Positions 45,701-55,800 of a stretch of 64,000 bases of DNA are shown here, piece after piece. This stretch comes from Toxotes chatareus (Eukaryota; Chordata; Actinopteri; Toxotidae): assembly GCA_016801885.1 (NCBI GenBank), contig CM028900.1, positions 10,385,501 through 10,449,500 of the forward strand, read 5' to 3'. The notes under the pieces are model-generated. The model did not search any database, was not told the DNA's origin, and worked only from the letters and a program-made list of their open reading frames with translations. Numbering within the stretch: position 1 is the stretch's first letter; each line of letters starts with the position of its first letter. The translations under genes were made by a program, and so were the position numbers.

Positions 45701-46462
45701 TCTCACACACAAAAATTCTACCAAGTGAAGAAATAAAAATAAAATCTGCAATGTGGTGGGTCCCCTCCCCCAATACTTTATAGCTTTTTGAAATTGGAAA
45801 ACAGCAAGGTGACAGCCATTCTCCACATCAGCTTATCAGCAAGTGTTCTGTTCTGGCTATAGGTGTGCGAACTTGACCACTCATACTAAATGTCCACTCA
45901 TATATATTGGGTCTAATGACCAATGACAGATCACACTCAGTTTGTATTATACCACCAAAATATGACGACTGAAAATGACTGACAACCCACGGCCCTTGAT
46001 CACTGATGTGATTTAAGATCTGAAACAACTGCAGGTGATTTTCATAGTGTTTCAATATATGTAGGTTTCATGACATTACAAAACACGTCAAGCAGCAAAC
46101 CATAACCACTATCTGCAATATAAGAAATTTATTAACTTACTATAGATACAGAGTTTAGATACATGAACCGCATCAGCATCTGCATCCACCCCCACCTCTA
46201 TCTACCTCACTTGCTCATTCATTTCACATCATACATGACTGCACAACTTGCTCTCTGGAGCAATCAATAACTCAGCATTTTTAATCACGCTGTTCCACGT
46301 TACTCCTGTGTCATTCTCTAAGTCATCCCTTTGAACAAAAAAAACCTATGCCTTCTAAAGAACACACAGGCACATCCATATCCACAGCAAAATACACAGC
46401 AGCAGCATCCATCGGACTCACCCTGACAGCTTTGGCATCTTCACAAAGCTGAACACATCCAT
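20481..46462 (-). CDS. frmpd4: frmpd4 (Preso) whole gene: FERM and PDZ domain scaffold, 17 coding exons
   Basis: Seventeen exons with GT donors and AG acceptors chain in one consistent frame: 41, 117, 161, 103, 46, 105, 108, 132, 120, 137, 127, 90, 183, 133, 978, 1212 and 1241 coding bases, total 5034, giving 1677 residues (long form) or 1265 with the ETTV end. Domains: a degenerate WW at about 33-66, PDZ at about 75-156 with carboxylate loop LGFGF, FERM at about 197-520, then a long acidic/serine-rich tail. The start MDVFSFVK and words such as TKSSGWPPPSGTW, VKVRF.EEVIINGQV and GGRVFK.TL match human FRMPD4 closely. Family knowledge: a postsynaptic protein binding PSD-95, Homer, group I mGluRs and phosphoinositides, acting in dendritic spine shape. 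The gene spans 26 kb here, against hundreds of kb in human. Two junctions (after exons 14 and 15) have competing donors. Confidence 0.93.
21936..22460. mobile_element. Palindromic MITE-like repeat, copy 1
   Basis: The left end ATTTGGGGAAATACTCTTG..GCCAATAATGG..GATTGATACC and the reverse complement of the right end ATTTGGGAAAATACACTTA..GCCAATAATTAG..GACTGATACC align over more than 100 bases, so the element has long terminal inverted repeats. The interior carries GCTTAGCTAAGCTAACCAGCTG. I recall the family as abundant in percomorphs. It sits inside the last frmpd4 intron. No coding capacity. Confidence 0.7.
22869..24080 (-). CDS. frmpd4: frmpd4 exon 16: acidic/serine-rich tail ending in KETT
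   Basis: 1212 coding bases, starting after acceptor GTGGTACACAG. It encodes VEISRAFSPESSDSGNETNSSEMTESSEL (written in part; human wording nearly identical), MEPETMEIKSVSEYF.KMHMGSV, a YEYHVSKRMSSIQSEGVHSLQSSQ stretch and the end RMPKIKETT. It stops at donor ACAG|GTAAAA (22868-22863). If the intron is retained, the frame runs 17 more codons to a stop. The body is low in predicted structure, apart from the conserved blocks. Confidence 0.9.
24081..24661 (-). other. frmpd4: frmpd4 intron 15
   Basis: AT-rich intron of about 580 bases with no recognised element besides short A tracts. Confidence 0.6.
24662..25639 (-). CDS. frmpd4: frmpd4 exon 15: tail segment with acidic conserved block
   Basis: 978 coding bases. 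Contains KVSFIFGDPPLD, CIEEPLLHDICYAETTDDAEDEDD, LSLSGSSDDIIDLTSLPPPP and AIAAPPPGFRDSSDEEE, all blocks shared with human FRMPD4, and DDAVVSTLQALEALAASEEQ at the end. The acceptor is CTCTTTGCAG. The donor is uncertain: CACAG|GTTCTT (used here, giving TGV at the join as in human SGV) or, 14 bases earlier, GAGA|GTAGCA (giving SV). Both keep the frame. Confidence 0.87.
25735..25867 (-). CDS. frmpd4: frmpd4 exon 14: end of FERM domain
   Basis: Starts PITLLMESVDAMNLACLTAGY, the last helix region of the FERM F3 lobe, and ends in RRSIFNVAKNTDSMEK plus one base. The acceptor TTTTTTTACAG is strong. Two donors 12 bases apart fit the same phase: GTACGT (used here) and GTATGG (exon end 25747). Length comparison with human favours the longer exon. 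Confidence 0.85.
26049..26231 (-). CDS. frmpd4: frmpd4 exon 13: FERM F3 lobe
   Basis: 61 codons. Includes EVTLLVGPKYGISHVINTKT and LLADFSHVNRIEM, nearly identical to human FRMPD4. Acceptor TTTTCACAG. The donor reads GTTAAC, a weak match but in phase with exon 14. Confidence 0.9.
26328..26417 (-). CDS. frmpd4: frmpd4 exon 12: FERM domain
   Basis: 30 codons, LTALQAKVHYLKYLSDLRLY then GGRVFKSTLI, matching human almost residue for residue. Acceptor CCCTTTCCAG, donor GTGAGT. Confidence 0.92.
26671..26797 (-). CDS. frmpd4: frmpd4 exon 11: FERM F2 lobe
   Basis: Encodes KEWGLALFLPPAVLSSMKEK, then NIKKALTHILKTNQNLVPPG. Acceptor CATCTGCAG, donor GTAGAG. It completes the split Glu codon from exon 10. 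Confidence 0.91.
27152..27288 (-). CDS. frmpd4: frmpd4 exon 10: FERM domain
   Basis: Encodes SCNDVVLERFGSELKYD, then ALRLAALQMYI and TKQSQKVSLKYIE. Acceptor CTCCTCCAG, donor GTAAGT. Matches human apart from conservative changes. Confidence 0.92.
27498..27617 (-). CDS. frmpd4: frmpd4 exon 9: FERM domain
   Basis: 40 codons, VTQRPGSHKMKCFFRITFVP, then KDPLDLLRRDAVAFEYLYVQ. Acceptor ACCCTAG, donor GTGAAT. Confidence 0.92.
27800..28185. mobile_element. Palindromic MITE-like repeat, copy 2 (truncated)
   Basis: Contains AGCTGGAGCCAGGAGGTGG, GTTAGCTTAGCACAGAATAA, CTGGAAACAGGGAGAAA and a right end CTCTCGGCAAGAAAGTGATA, the same words as copy 1. The outermost left terminal repeat is missing. Lies in frmpd4 intron 8. 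Confidence 0.6.
28383..28514 (-). CDS. frmpd4: frmpd4 exon 8: FERM F1 lobe
   Basis: 44 codons, DVILTLQEKLSIKSIEHFSL, then MLEQRAEGSASKLMLLHEQE and MLTQ. The acceptor TATGTGAAAG has a poor pyrimidine tract but is fixed by homology and phase. Donor GTGAGA. Confidence 0.9.
28871..28978 (-). CDS. frmpd4: frmpd4 exon 7: FERM F1 lobe start
   Basis: 36 codons, [20 protein letters not shown], then NGQTKSFKFDSNTSIK. Donor GTAGGT. Marks the start of the ubiquitin-like F1 lobe. Confidence 0.92.
29172..29390. mobile_element. Palindromic MITE-like repeat, copy 3 (internally deleted)
   Basis: Starts ACATTTTGGGAAATAGTC, carries GAAGATTGATACCACTCTCA and TGCTAAGCTAATCACC, and ends near TTTCCCAAAATGCCAAAATG, the reverse complement of its start. 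It is much shorter than copy 1. Lies in frmpd4 intron 6. Confidence 0.62.
29460..29486. repeat. Perfect 11-base inverted repeat
   Basis: ATGTTGTCTCA, five T, TGAGACAACAT. It lies between MITE copy 3 and the LTR-like element. Confidence 0.8.
29534..30065 (+). mobile_element. Solo LTR-like retroelement remnant
   Basis: A TG...CA bounded segment of about 530 bases. It has CTAATTGGTTTCACCTGTTG upstream of a TATA-like TATTTAAG (about 29733), a C/T-rich leader, AATAAA near 29992 and an end reading GGGTCCAAGTCCTTGCCCTA then GCCGTGGCA. This layout is what I recall for fish Gypsy-type LTRs. I see no gag/pol and no clear target-site duplication, so the ends and class are tentative. Confidence 0.45.
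30473..30577 (-). CDS. frmpd4: frmpd4 exon 6: PDZ-FERM linker
   Basis: 35 codons, SPKSAFISAAKKAKLRTNPV, then KVRFAEEVIINGQVP. Acceptor CCTCCAAAAG, donor GTAAGT. Confidence 0.92.
31522..31567 (-). CDS. frmpd4: frmpd4 exon 5: end of PDZ domain
   Basis: A 46-base exon, SCKESILLTVVQPYP, identical to human but for one residue. Acceptor TTTCCTGCAG, donor GTAAGT. Confidence 0.92.
32340..32442 (-). CDS. frmpd4: frmpd4 exon 4: PDZ domain
   Basis: Encodes GGPSEGKLIPGDEIIMINDE, then PVSSAPRERVIDLVR. Acceptor CACTGGCAG, donor GTATGA. Confidence 0.92.
32717..32877 (-). CDS. frmpd4: frmpd4 exon 3: WW end and PDZ start
   Basis: Encodes HVSQSSSLEEIRLDGDKFVP, then [20 protein letters not shown] and the SVTPG turn. 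The LGFGF carboxylate-binding loop is intact. The part facing the second WW signature residue differs strongly from human (see findings). Acceptor ATTCCCACAG, donor GTAAAG. Confidence 0.91.
37505..37524. repeat. (CT)n microsatellite
   Basis: About ten CT units followed by a T tract. Confidence 0.8.
38009..38046. repeat. Perfect 16-base inverted repeat (hairpin)
   Basis: Arms TTGTTAAGGCTCCAGG and CCTGGAGCCTTAACAA with a six-base loop TGGAAT, inside frmpd4 intron 2. Not explained by any nearby exon. Confidence 0.85.
39036..39152 (-). CDS. frmpd4: frmpd4 exon 2: WW domain
   Basis: 38 codons plus split ends, HRTKSSGWPPPSGTWSASQG, then PPNGWDMGTNREGRDCYIN. Strong acceptor CTCTTCGTCTGCAG, donor GTAAGC. 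The first WW tryptophan (GW, residue 39) is present. Confidence 0.93.
39153..46421 (-). other. frmpd4: frmpd4 intron 1
   Basis: About 7.3 kb of AT-rich DNA. A tandem pair of an ATCTGCTATTTATAT word lies near 42949-42981. No coding exon recognised. Confidence 0.6.
46422..46462 (-). CDS. frmpd4: frmpd4 exon 1: translation start
   Basis: MDVFSFVKMPKLS plus two bases before donor GTGAGT. Human FRMPD4 begins MDVFSFVKIAKLS, so the start is well supported. The split codon GG|C makes Gly and joins exon 2 in frame. Transcripts from other upstream exons cannot be excluded. Confidence 0.9.
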
Positions 46463-46930
46463 GTGTGCTGCAGACTGCAGTCAAGGCTACAAATTCACCA
46501 TCTACTTCACTCTGGCTCCATTGTCCAACACTGTCTTTCGCAGCGGGGAATAAATAATTCAGAAAAAAAAGTGGAGCTTCCACAAGTCAGGTGGAGAGAT
46601 TAGTCCTGTTGTCTGGGCTTCTGCATGGCTGAGTGATTGCTTGTCCTCGCCTCAGCAGCGCAAATCCACAGCCCATGGAAAAGGATCTGGCAGCGCAGCT
46701 TCCCCCGGTTACATCCTTCAAAGCATGGCTCTGTTAGCTGTGTTAAGCCACCTTCATTTAATTTCCATCGCGGTGGAATGATGCGCGGGAGCCGCACAGT
46801 AACAACAGCTTTGGAGAGAGGCAGGGAGAGCCAGAGCGAGGGGCAGAGGCAGGGAGGGAGGGACAGGGGTGGCGATGGTGGTGGGAGATGAGAGTGGAGG
46901 AGAGAGGAAAGAGGAATGTGCAAAGATGTT
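46463..46930 (-). promoter_or_regulatory. frmpd4: Likely frmpd4 5' UTR and promoter region
   Basis: The bases upstream of the start codon become purine/GC-rich (minus-strand CT-rich at 46800-46900) with local CpGs at 46770-46800 and a near-palindrome TTCCATCGCGGTGGAA. No TATA box is evident. The assignment is positional. Confidence 0.35.
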
Positions 46931-49700
46931 GTGTATGTGTGTGTGTGTACGTAGGAAAGGCCACAGGAATTGCTACTAAAGGATGCAGCCAGCTTCCAAG
47001 AATTCCCCAGAGGCTAGTGTCATCAATCCTCAACCATGTGGTGTGTTTCCAGAAAGCAGGAAAAGGTTGAAAAAGATGAAAGAGATAAAATGACAGAGAC
47101 CCACTGCATGCAAAAGCAACAGAGGAGCAGAAAGAGCAGCTGGAGAGACAGGAGGACCTAATGTGTCCCCTCCCCAGCTGAGATCTCTGCCTCACAGCTG
47201 CACATTAGGATGCCCATACTGTACACTGCATTTGTTTTGACCTTTCAAAATAGTTCAGCTGCTAAATGCTCACTCTCAATGGGGCCATTCATGAGAGGCC
47301 TCCAAACATTTTAGCAAATCAACCCAACACAAACAAACACAGAGCTGATGTGATGATCTCAAAAGAATATCAGAATATACAAAATGGAAATGGATTTGTG
47401 TGATTAATCGATGTCCAGAGGGGAGAAGATGAGGACTGTTGTGATTCATAGGGCTTCAAGTAGTCAGCTGCTTGTTAACAGATGCTTCAAGCATCTAATT
47501 TCCTCTGTGATATTTCTTTAGATTGAAATACATCTCCATAAATTTTCCTATCTTTCTCTATTTAGTTCAAGATGCAGGCCCATTTCGGTGTGTTTGGGAT
47601 TTTCCATTTCATGTCAGGGTTTCAAAGGCTGATAAATGAGCAGGAGAATCATGAGATTTTTAAAGAAGATATAATTTGGCAAAAGATAACATCACATTTC
47701 AGCTCCATCTCCAGATGAAGAATCACCACGTGTCTATTATCCCAAAGAGGAAGGAAAACCCTTCATAAATCAAACACAACAGATGAGGCACCTCTGTCAA
47801 AAACCACACAGTGACAATTAGCCTTGTCTCTGATCCAAGGAGGTTTAATACTTCTTCATGTGGCTCAGACAGAGCTGATAAAAGGAACTTCTCACAGTAA
47901 TACTGACGATTTACTCTGTTATCCTGATCTGTGATGTGCCTGCAAGAAACACAGATAAACAAGGGTAACATCTAAAATCTTCTTTAAAAGGCATCTGTTC
48001 CACTTGTTAAACTATGTGTTTGCTGTGTACTGTATTAAATAAATATAGCTCCAACACTCAACAAACATAACATCTCCTTTTTGATTATACCACAGTGTGG
48101 TGAAATGATAGACCTTAAAGGGTTAAAAGGAGATAATCCCTTGCGTAGTTATATTCAGCTTGAACCTCTGCTGGGAGCTTGACAGAATAACAAATGACCC
48201 AATCAATAAAAATGTCAGGTAGTAATGGATAAATAAATAAATATGAATACGCAGAATACAAATACTAGTTGAGGAATTAGAAGCTACAATTTGTAACTGC
48301 TTCCACAGTCAAGTAGCAACCATCCTATATTTAAATGCCACAACTTGTAAGGCTCTGCAGGGTGATTCAGTGTGCCTTTGCTGAGAGTGATACATGCAGT
48401 AAAGAATGTTGTCACTTCCATTCAGGGTCAGGGTAGATGATTAAAAACATAAACCTCCCCCATTTTTCTTGACATACGTTTATACTTATTTTATACATAA
48501 AACCCCTGAATCTGTCACATAAATAAAAATACAGAGAATAATTATGTTAATCACATTCTGAAACACAGCAGGTTAGGTGATGACACATCTCTGGAAGGCC
48601 TTTTTTTTTTTTTGGTGGAGTACACAGTAGACATCAAGGATGCACTGATGTGAGAGGAGAACATGTCTAACAATTTGCTTCCAATGCAACCACAGTGTCC
48701 CGTGGCGGGAGGATTGAGAGACTCAGAGTATTCTGGACAGTTATGTTTGTCCACTTGGGCTTGCGGCCCAGAGGCCAGCATGAGTGGCAGAGGATATTAG
48801 GGTCAGACAGAAGTGTGATCTAAGGAGACTATGGCTGAAGCTTTGACCGATAAAACCCTGCTGCCCTGCTGATCCCTAACTCCCCTCTCTCTCAGTCCCT
48901 TTTTAAAACAGCTGATTTCAGTCATTCTGGCCCACTTGGCCACTTAAAACCCAGCAGTGCTTAAATTTTGAAAGTCCTGCCTTTGGATCACATTGTTTGC
49001 CTTTGAAAGATAAAATAAAGAGAGCATAACCACTTTATACGAACAGCTAACTACGCTAGATATCAGGAAATGTCCACAGGATGGGACTGTGAGTGTTATA
49101 CTGCAGACTGCACAGCATTATAAACCCAACTGCTCGGCAGTGATGTGACTTTTACTGCCCTCTGATCCCAACTTAGCGTTAGTGGCCCCTGGACCTCATC
49201 CACATGTGTGTCACTGGTCACCAAATCAAAATGCCCTCAGAAACCACACTTAACTGTTTCATCTGCTGCATTGTGTTTGTCAACATGTATCTGACTATGA
49301 GACACCTCAGAACCTCAACTTTCTAAATCTGTTAGTGCAACACTAATTAGGCTGATTTATTCAGTGAATTAAATAGCTTTTAGGAGGAAGTTTAAAGATC
49401 TCAACAGTGTGTTTCCATGAATATTTAGTGGTGTGAATAATTGGGATAAGAAGTGAAGTGTTCCCTGGCTGATTTATGCTACGCTTTGAACAGATTATGG
49501 ATTTGCTTTGCTGGTTTCACTACACCTGCTGATAAAGTTCAAAGTAATACTGGGACGCTGTAGCCTATTCTGTGTTGAGTGAGGAAAACAACATGATGAG
49601 GATACCGCCAAAAACGTTCAATACCCACAGGTGCTGTGTGCCTGGTTAACGTGCAGGTTATTAAATGTGCTTATGTGGGTCATTGGCAGGTCATATGTGG

Positions 49701-49800
49701 TCCATCCATCCATCCATCCATCCATCCACTCATAACCATTTTCAGGGTTGCATTTCCTAGCATGGCTGGGTACACAATGGACATTCGCCATTTTTTCACA
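49701..49800. repeat. (ATCC)n microsatellite with decayed teleost repeat
   Basis: About seven ATCC units (49701-49728), then text resembling the common teleost sequence GGGTACACCCTGGACAGGTC (here GGGTACACAATGGACATTCG). The family name is unknown to me. Confidence 0.6.
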
Positions 49801-52800
49801 CTTCTACAAACCAATTCTTGTGAACATTACTCTTCGTGCTACTAACTTAACACATGACTGACTAATCTATATCTAACTTAAAGCAAAATTTGTTGTTCTA
49901 ACAGGATACATATATGAAAACAAGGTGACAATGTGAAAGGGGTCGCTCGTAGTATTGAACCCTAAAAGAATTATCACCCTAATCAGCAGTTCCCCTTGGC
50001 TTTATGGAGCTTTATTGCAAGTTTCAACTTATAGTTGTCTGGCCTGCAACAGCTGTCCGCTGTTTATAACAATAAATAAATAAATAAAAGCTCACTGTAC
50101 ACTGGTCTGCCCCACACCAAACTGCAGAAAGACACAGTTAGCAACTAGCTTGTGAACACAGTGGAATATTTATCAACTGAAAAGCCAGATATTTCCATCA
50201 GGAGTTGGTAGAGACCCAACACAGAGATAAAAGAGAGTGGTGGCCTGTAATACAACTTCAAATGAATGATAATGTTGCTATGTAACTGCTGGATGGGTAC
50301 CTTTTTTGTAAATGTTTGCTAACATATTTGCTATTTCACCTTAAAAGCTAATGATGTGTCAGTTTTGTGTTTGTGACTTGTTTCTGCTGGCCCCAAGAAA
50401 CCAAACAAAGTCAGTTATTACCGTAAGTATCCCAGTAAACCAAGCCGGTTAGTGGGTGTGCACAATAACATCCACTCATCAACTGATTACAGTTATTAAC
50501 TACAGCTGTGCTGTTCCTACAATGACATATCAAAATGTGGCTGTAAATTGCCTTGTTATAAATGTTTAATTACACTATACAGTATAATCTATAGCCTTGC
50601 AACGGTTCTTATGAAAGTTGTAAACACCAGTTATTTTCAAGAGAGCTGTGAATCTCAAAGGAAAAGCTCCTCAATCCCACAGGAAAAGGCAATACATTAT
50701 TACTGTTGGGCAGCGATAAAGAATAAGCTGGATAACCCATGGCCTTCAGACAGCAATCTGCAGCAAACGTATTAAAAACAAAATCAATTCTTTGTTTTTC
50801 AAAAGCATTAATTGAGCCAACCATTAATGCTCATTGGAATGATTGATGTGAGGCTGAAGTACAAAGCTAAACCGTCTCTGTTACCCTCTGATGCATTTGC
50901 TCTTAGCGATCAAAAGTCTTTGTACAATAACTCATTACACTCACTCTTACAGATATGGCAGTTGTGTAATCAGTAACCAGCCCTGACTGAATTATAGCGT
51001 AGGTACAGAACACCAATCCACAGCACGCTACTCACTGAATGACAGTGAAGATGCCGAGTTCATTGTCATCTGGATCCATTGCTGATGACAAGTCTTTAAT
51101 GCAGTACTGGGTTCAGTTTTTCCTGTCCAGGCCTTTCAAGCCTCTTTCTCTGATGTGTGCTCCCGTCCTTTCTCCTGACTCCAAAGTTTCTCCCCGCTTG
51201 ATTTGGATTTTCCATAGGCAACTGAGCTTGTCTGACTAAGGCATTCAGTTATGATTACATACAGTGCCCCTGTCCAAGTGAGTGGCCAGTGCCCTGAGGG
51301 AGGAGACTGAGTTTGTCGCTTCTGCCTCAGTAATGAAATAACATTACATTCCGGGCCAGTGCATCAGAAAACACAAAGGGATCAATGCTGAACAGCTTGA
51401 CACCAATGGGTTGCTGTGCTCGTTAAGGCTGCCTCAGTGAACAAGGCTCTCATGACAAACATGCTCTGTTTGGATGAAATTCACCTGTGGTGTTTTTGTA
51501 TTTCCACTCAGTTCCACTGGTTATAGCCGGACAGTTAAACCATATTTCTGTGTTTCCGGTTCAGGCAATCACAAACGTCACAGTTTTATCTTGATGGTAT
51601 TATTTACAACATTTCAGCACTTAACCAAATTGCAGTATCTGAAATATTAATCTGATTCCTGTATGAGGCCTTTGGAAATGGCATGTGTTTTTTCATCCAT
51701 GAGAGCTTAAAAATTAAGCTTCAACCATAATCCAAACTCTATCACTGTGTGCCTGCCAACTGTCACCGTTAACAGAGCCAAACCTAAGTCCTATATAAAC
51801 CATGGAATTAGATCTTAACCTAAATGTTATACAGTAGCATCAGGTATTTATACATATTTTCAACGTTTTTATGCACATCTCTTGTCAAATAATGCAACTT
51901 GTTTTACTGTATTTTTATCTAATAAATACAATATATTTTATATCCACATTTTTTAATTTTTAAGGGAATTCTCCCATGAAGCCATGGCCATTTAACATCA
52001 TGATAGTTCACCCTGGATTATGCCATGCAGGCTCTTTCATGCATGAATGGCATACACAGTCTTCCATTAGTTATGAACTGAGGCACGTGTCTTTGCCTCT
52101 GCAAGCAAATGGAACTGCTTGCATAACACATCCCATGCCATGTACACACAGCAGTCTATGACAACTGAACGTTCAGCTTCCTATAAAACAACCTGAAAAT
52201 GTAACCAAGCATCTGAACATGTTTTTCATTTAAACATTTCTTGCAATAAACGTACAGCATCATGTTATTGTTTCAGTAATTCGTGCACTGCAAATGGTGC
52301 AGACAGTTTCTCTTTATCCATATAAGGCTGTGCATGACCATATGGCCACAATGGAACGCTGTGTGAGGTTAAAGCGAACAAAAGCAGACCTTTGCGATAA
52401 ATACTGCGCATGAATCCATCCACTCATGTGACCTAACGCTTGCCCCTGGGCCTCAGCGCTCTGCATCAGTGGCCTGTTTTTCCGTGACACACAGGCCACA
52501 GCACTTAGAGTGAGGACAGGGAATGTTCAAAGTGCACTAACCCTGCACATTGTATACAACTAAGAATCGCATTTAGCATGTTGTCTTGGGGTCACAACAG
52601 TGATGATTTAAGACGGCGATGATAGGCAGTGTGTGTTCTGAGACTCATCTGATTTAATGTACTGTTCACTGTGTGTGGGTGGGTGGCTCATTTGTTTCCT
52701 TAGAACAATGTGAAGCTGCATGCTTCTTTGCAAATTGCTCTGACTTCTTACATGACTGCAATGCACAGTTCTGAATTTCTGATTAATTAGTAAAATACAC

Positions 52801-55800
52801 TTAAGAGCACAGGAAATAAACACATCCCAAAGCTCTAAAATATGTAACATAAAATATGTAATATAAATAGTAGCCAAAACAAATAACTAATAGCAAAAGG
52901 TGTAGTTACTTCCACATGCAAAGGATATGAAAATGCAAAGCAAGAAGATAAAAGTTGATTTTCAGTCCATCAAGGCAGATTTGTGCCTCACATAATAACA
53001 GTGAAAGTGACTTTTTCATGACTTTATGGAGCAGAGCAAACAGTAGATGCAGTCATTTGCATAAAATGATGAGAGTTGCTCCATGCCGAACAGGAAAACT
53101 CATAATAATATAATAAGAGCTACTGCTTGGCCCTCACCAAAGGTTACAGACGTATTTGTAAAAGCCACTGACTGCATTCATTTCAATAATGTGATTTATA
53201 CTATTTGGCCACAAATCTGAATCAAGATCATTATCTTTTTTGCCATCACAGAAGAATGCCAAATTGGTCATTAATCATGATTAATTAAACAACTTGGAAA
53301 TGCATTAACAGAGTTGGACAAAGCCCTTGCTCTTTTTAAAGTCTGAAAGGTGTTGTTGCAGTTTAAATCAAACATTAAGTACCCCAGTTAATGAAACAGC
53401 TTTTTCAGAAAATCATTCATCATTCCATTGTCGTGGCTCAGTAAAATGGAACACTAACAGCCCCGACAAGCATAAAAACAACTCTAAGTAAGCTGTTAAA
53501 TATACTCATACCATAGACAGGAAGTACACAGAAGTCAATCGCAGTCAAAGAGATACCAGGATATCACATTCCTCAAATCAGATAGCCGCTCTCGTGTCAA
53601 CACACTACCGAAGCTCCTCCCTGCTGCCCTGGGAGGATAGGATTCACAGCATCCAGCAATTATCTGTAATGTGGGAGAAAAATCAATGTGCCCATGGAAA
53701 GCTGCTAAGGTCACCAAGCCGACGTTGTCACTTCAATCAGAAGCACTGTGTTGCTGCAGGCTGGGCTCCAAGCCCATCAGCCAGCATCTGTGAGAACACA
53801 CATCATTTGTAATGCTGTGGATTATGCTAGCTATTAGCCTGACGATATGGAAGATAATTGGTTTTTGTATGTGATCATGGCAGAATGGAAAATTATCACT
53901 GATTTCAGTCATCTATTAATAAAACAGATGACAACTTTAAATAGAAATCATTTCACAGAATCACTTCATTTTGTTAGTTTTTTTTCTTCTCAGTACTAAA
54001 GAAACAATATTCCCGTTAACTGTATTATTTTTATACTTATCCATAGTTGCAGATTAGTTTCAGTCTAGGTTTTATAGCTCAGTCCTAAAGAAACTAAATG
54101 TCTTTTCATTTTTATTTTTTATTTTTTTATCTTTGAAGTGACTTATAAACTTCATAAACAATTCACTGTCTCACAATGTACTGTGTACTGGTAAAGTAAT
54201 AGATTCGACATCTTACACAAATTCCTGAAAGGTATAATACAGAAGGATGGGGGACATGTTTCAACCCTAAATATCGTAAACTGCTTATAAGTGAACATCT
54301 CTGTTGTCAATCATTTTGAAATTTGATGGGAAAAAAGAACAGAAAACGACTCACCTCTGCTGCTCTTGGTTTTTGTCCACATTCCTGCTAATACAAATTT
54401 CATTCTGGCCTGTATTGTCAAATTCCATGACTTCTCTCTCTCAGGTAGATACTCACATCTGAAGCTAATGTAGTGCAATCTTCGAGTGCGCCTTCTCTGA
54501 GGGTGAGAATATCCCGGCAGTACTGTAAGGGGAGGGGAGGCCTCCTCGAAACATTGATAGTCTGGTGTAAATTCTATTAACGGCAAGGGGATATCGAGAA
54601 GAATGAAAAATCAATACCTTGTGGCCAGTAATGTTTGAAGGATCAGGCTGAGTGGAAATGTGAGATGGCATGGCCTTGCCCTGATGCAGAGACTGCTTCT
54701 GTAAGTGGTTAATCAAGTGCGTGTCTGACATCTAGATTGCATTTTCCTCTCACCATTACTCCCATTTTTCCCCTTCATTGTTGAGAAGATGTGCTATCAA
54801 ATGTAGGAGATGGTAATCCGAGTAATAATAGCAGTCACCAATCTGATATAGCTGCACTCTTCTTAAGGCATTGAAAATTGTGTTTTGTTTTAATGTCTCA
54901 GTTTTCAAAAGACAAATGCACTGTGTTTCACTTCTGCATCTACACTTGGGTGGAATAAACACATGATAATCACACTTGTTTGATACTCAGACTGTACAAT
55001 CTTCTAGAAATGGTGTGTCAAAATGAACCCTTCCATTTAGTTGAGACCTTAACCAAAGAAAAGGAACAGCACAGTACAGCACAGTGATGTAATCAAACTG
55101 TATCTCCTGCCAGCATAAGAGGCCTTTAAAAATTCCTTACAGCTACAGTTTGAAACAGCTCATGCGAGATGTTTCTCAATATCTGTACACTAACGGCAAA
55201 CAAATAGTTGTCATAAAATTTCACTCTCTTTTGGTGCCCCACTGGGACAGATTCTAGCTTTAATCTGTTATTGTTAAAGGTTCATAACACTGTAATGCTA
55301 TGCACAAAATGTGAGCTTAACAGTGCACCAGCACAGACAAGTGACTGAAAGGAGGCACTGCATTTATGATCAGGACTCAGCTAAGATATTTTAATGATGC
55401 AGTGCTCTTTCATTTACCTTTTTTCCATATAGTAGTGACAGGATATTGTGCCCTTTCAGCAGAGCTTGCCTATGGCATGTTGTATAGTCACTACACATGA
55501 GTTTGATCTCAAGACTGCCTAGTGTAATTAAATTATAAATAAAGAAATACCTTTGTTTTGGTGGCATCTCTGCACAAGTTTTACTTACTGTTTTAATTTA
55601 CAAGGTTACCTGCAGTAAAATCCAATCCAATATGATGCCGGTAGTAAACGTTGCCTTTGTGAAGCTTATACTGTTCAGTTTTTGTCACATTTAACTAAAA
55701 AATCTGCATCATTGTTGTATTAGATTACTTTATATTGTATGGGCAATTTTTTCTACACAAAATGCAAACCAAGGCCTAAACAAATGTGTTGAATCAATGT

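Noticed and set aside
46323..46583. 86-codon minus-strand frame overlapping frmpd4 exon 1
   Set aside because: It is in a different frame from MDVFSFVK and crosses the exon 1 donor; no similarity seen.
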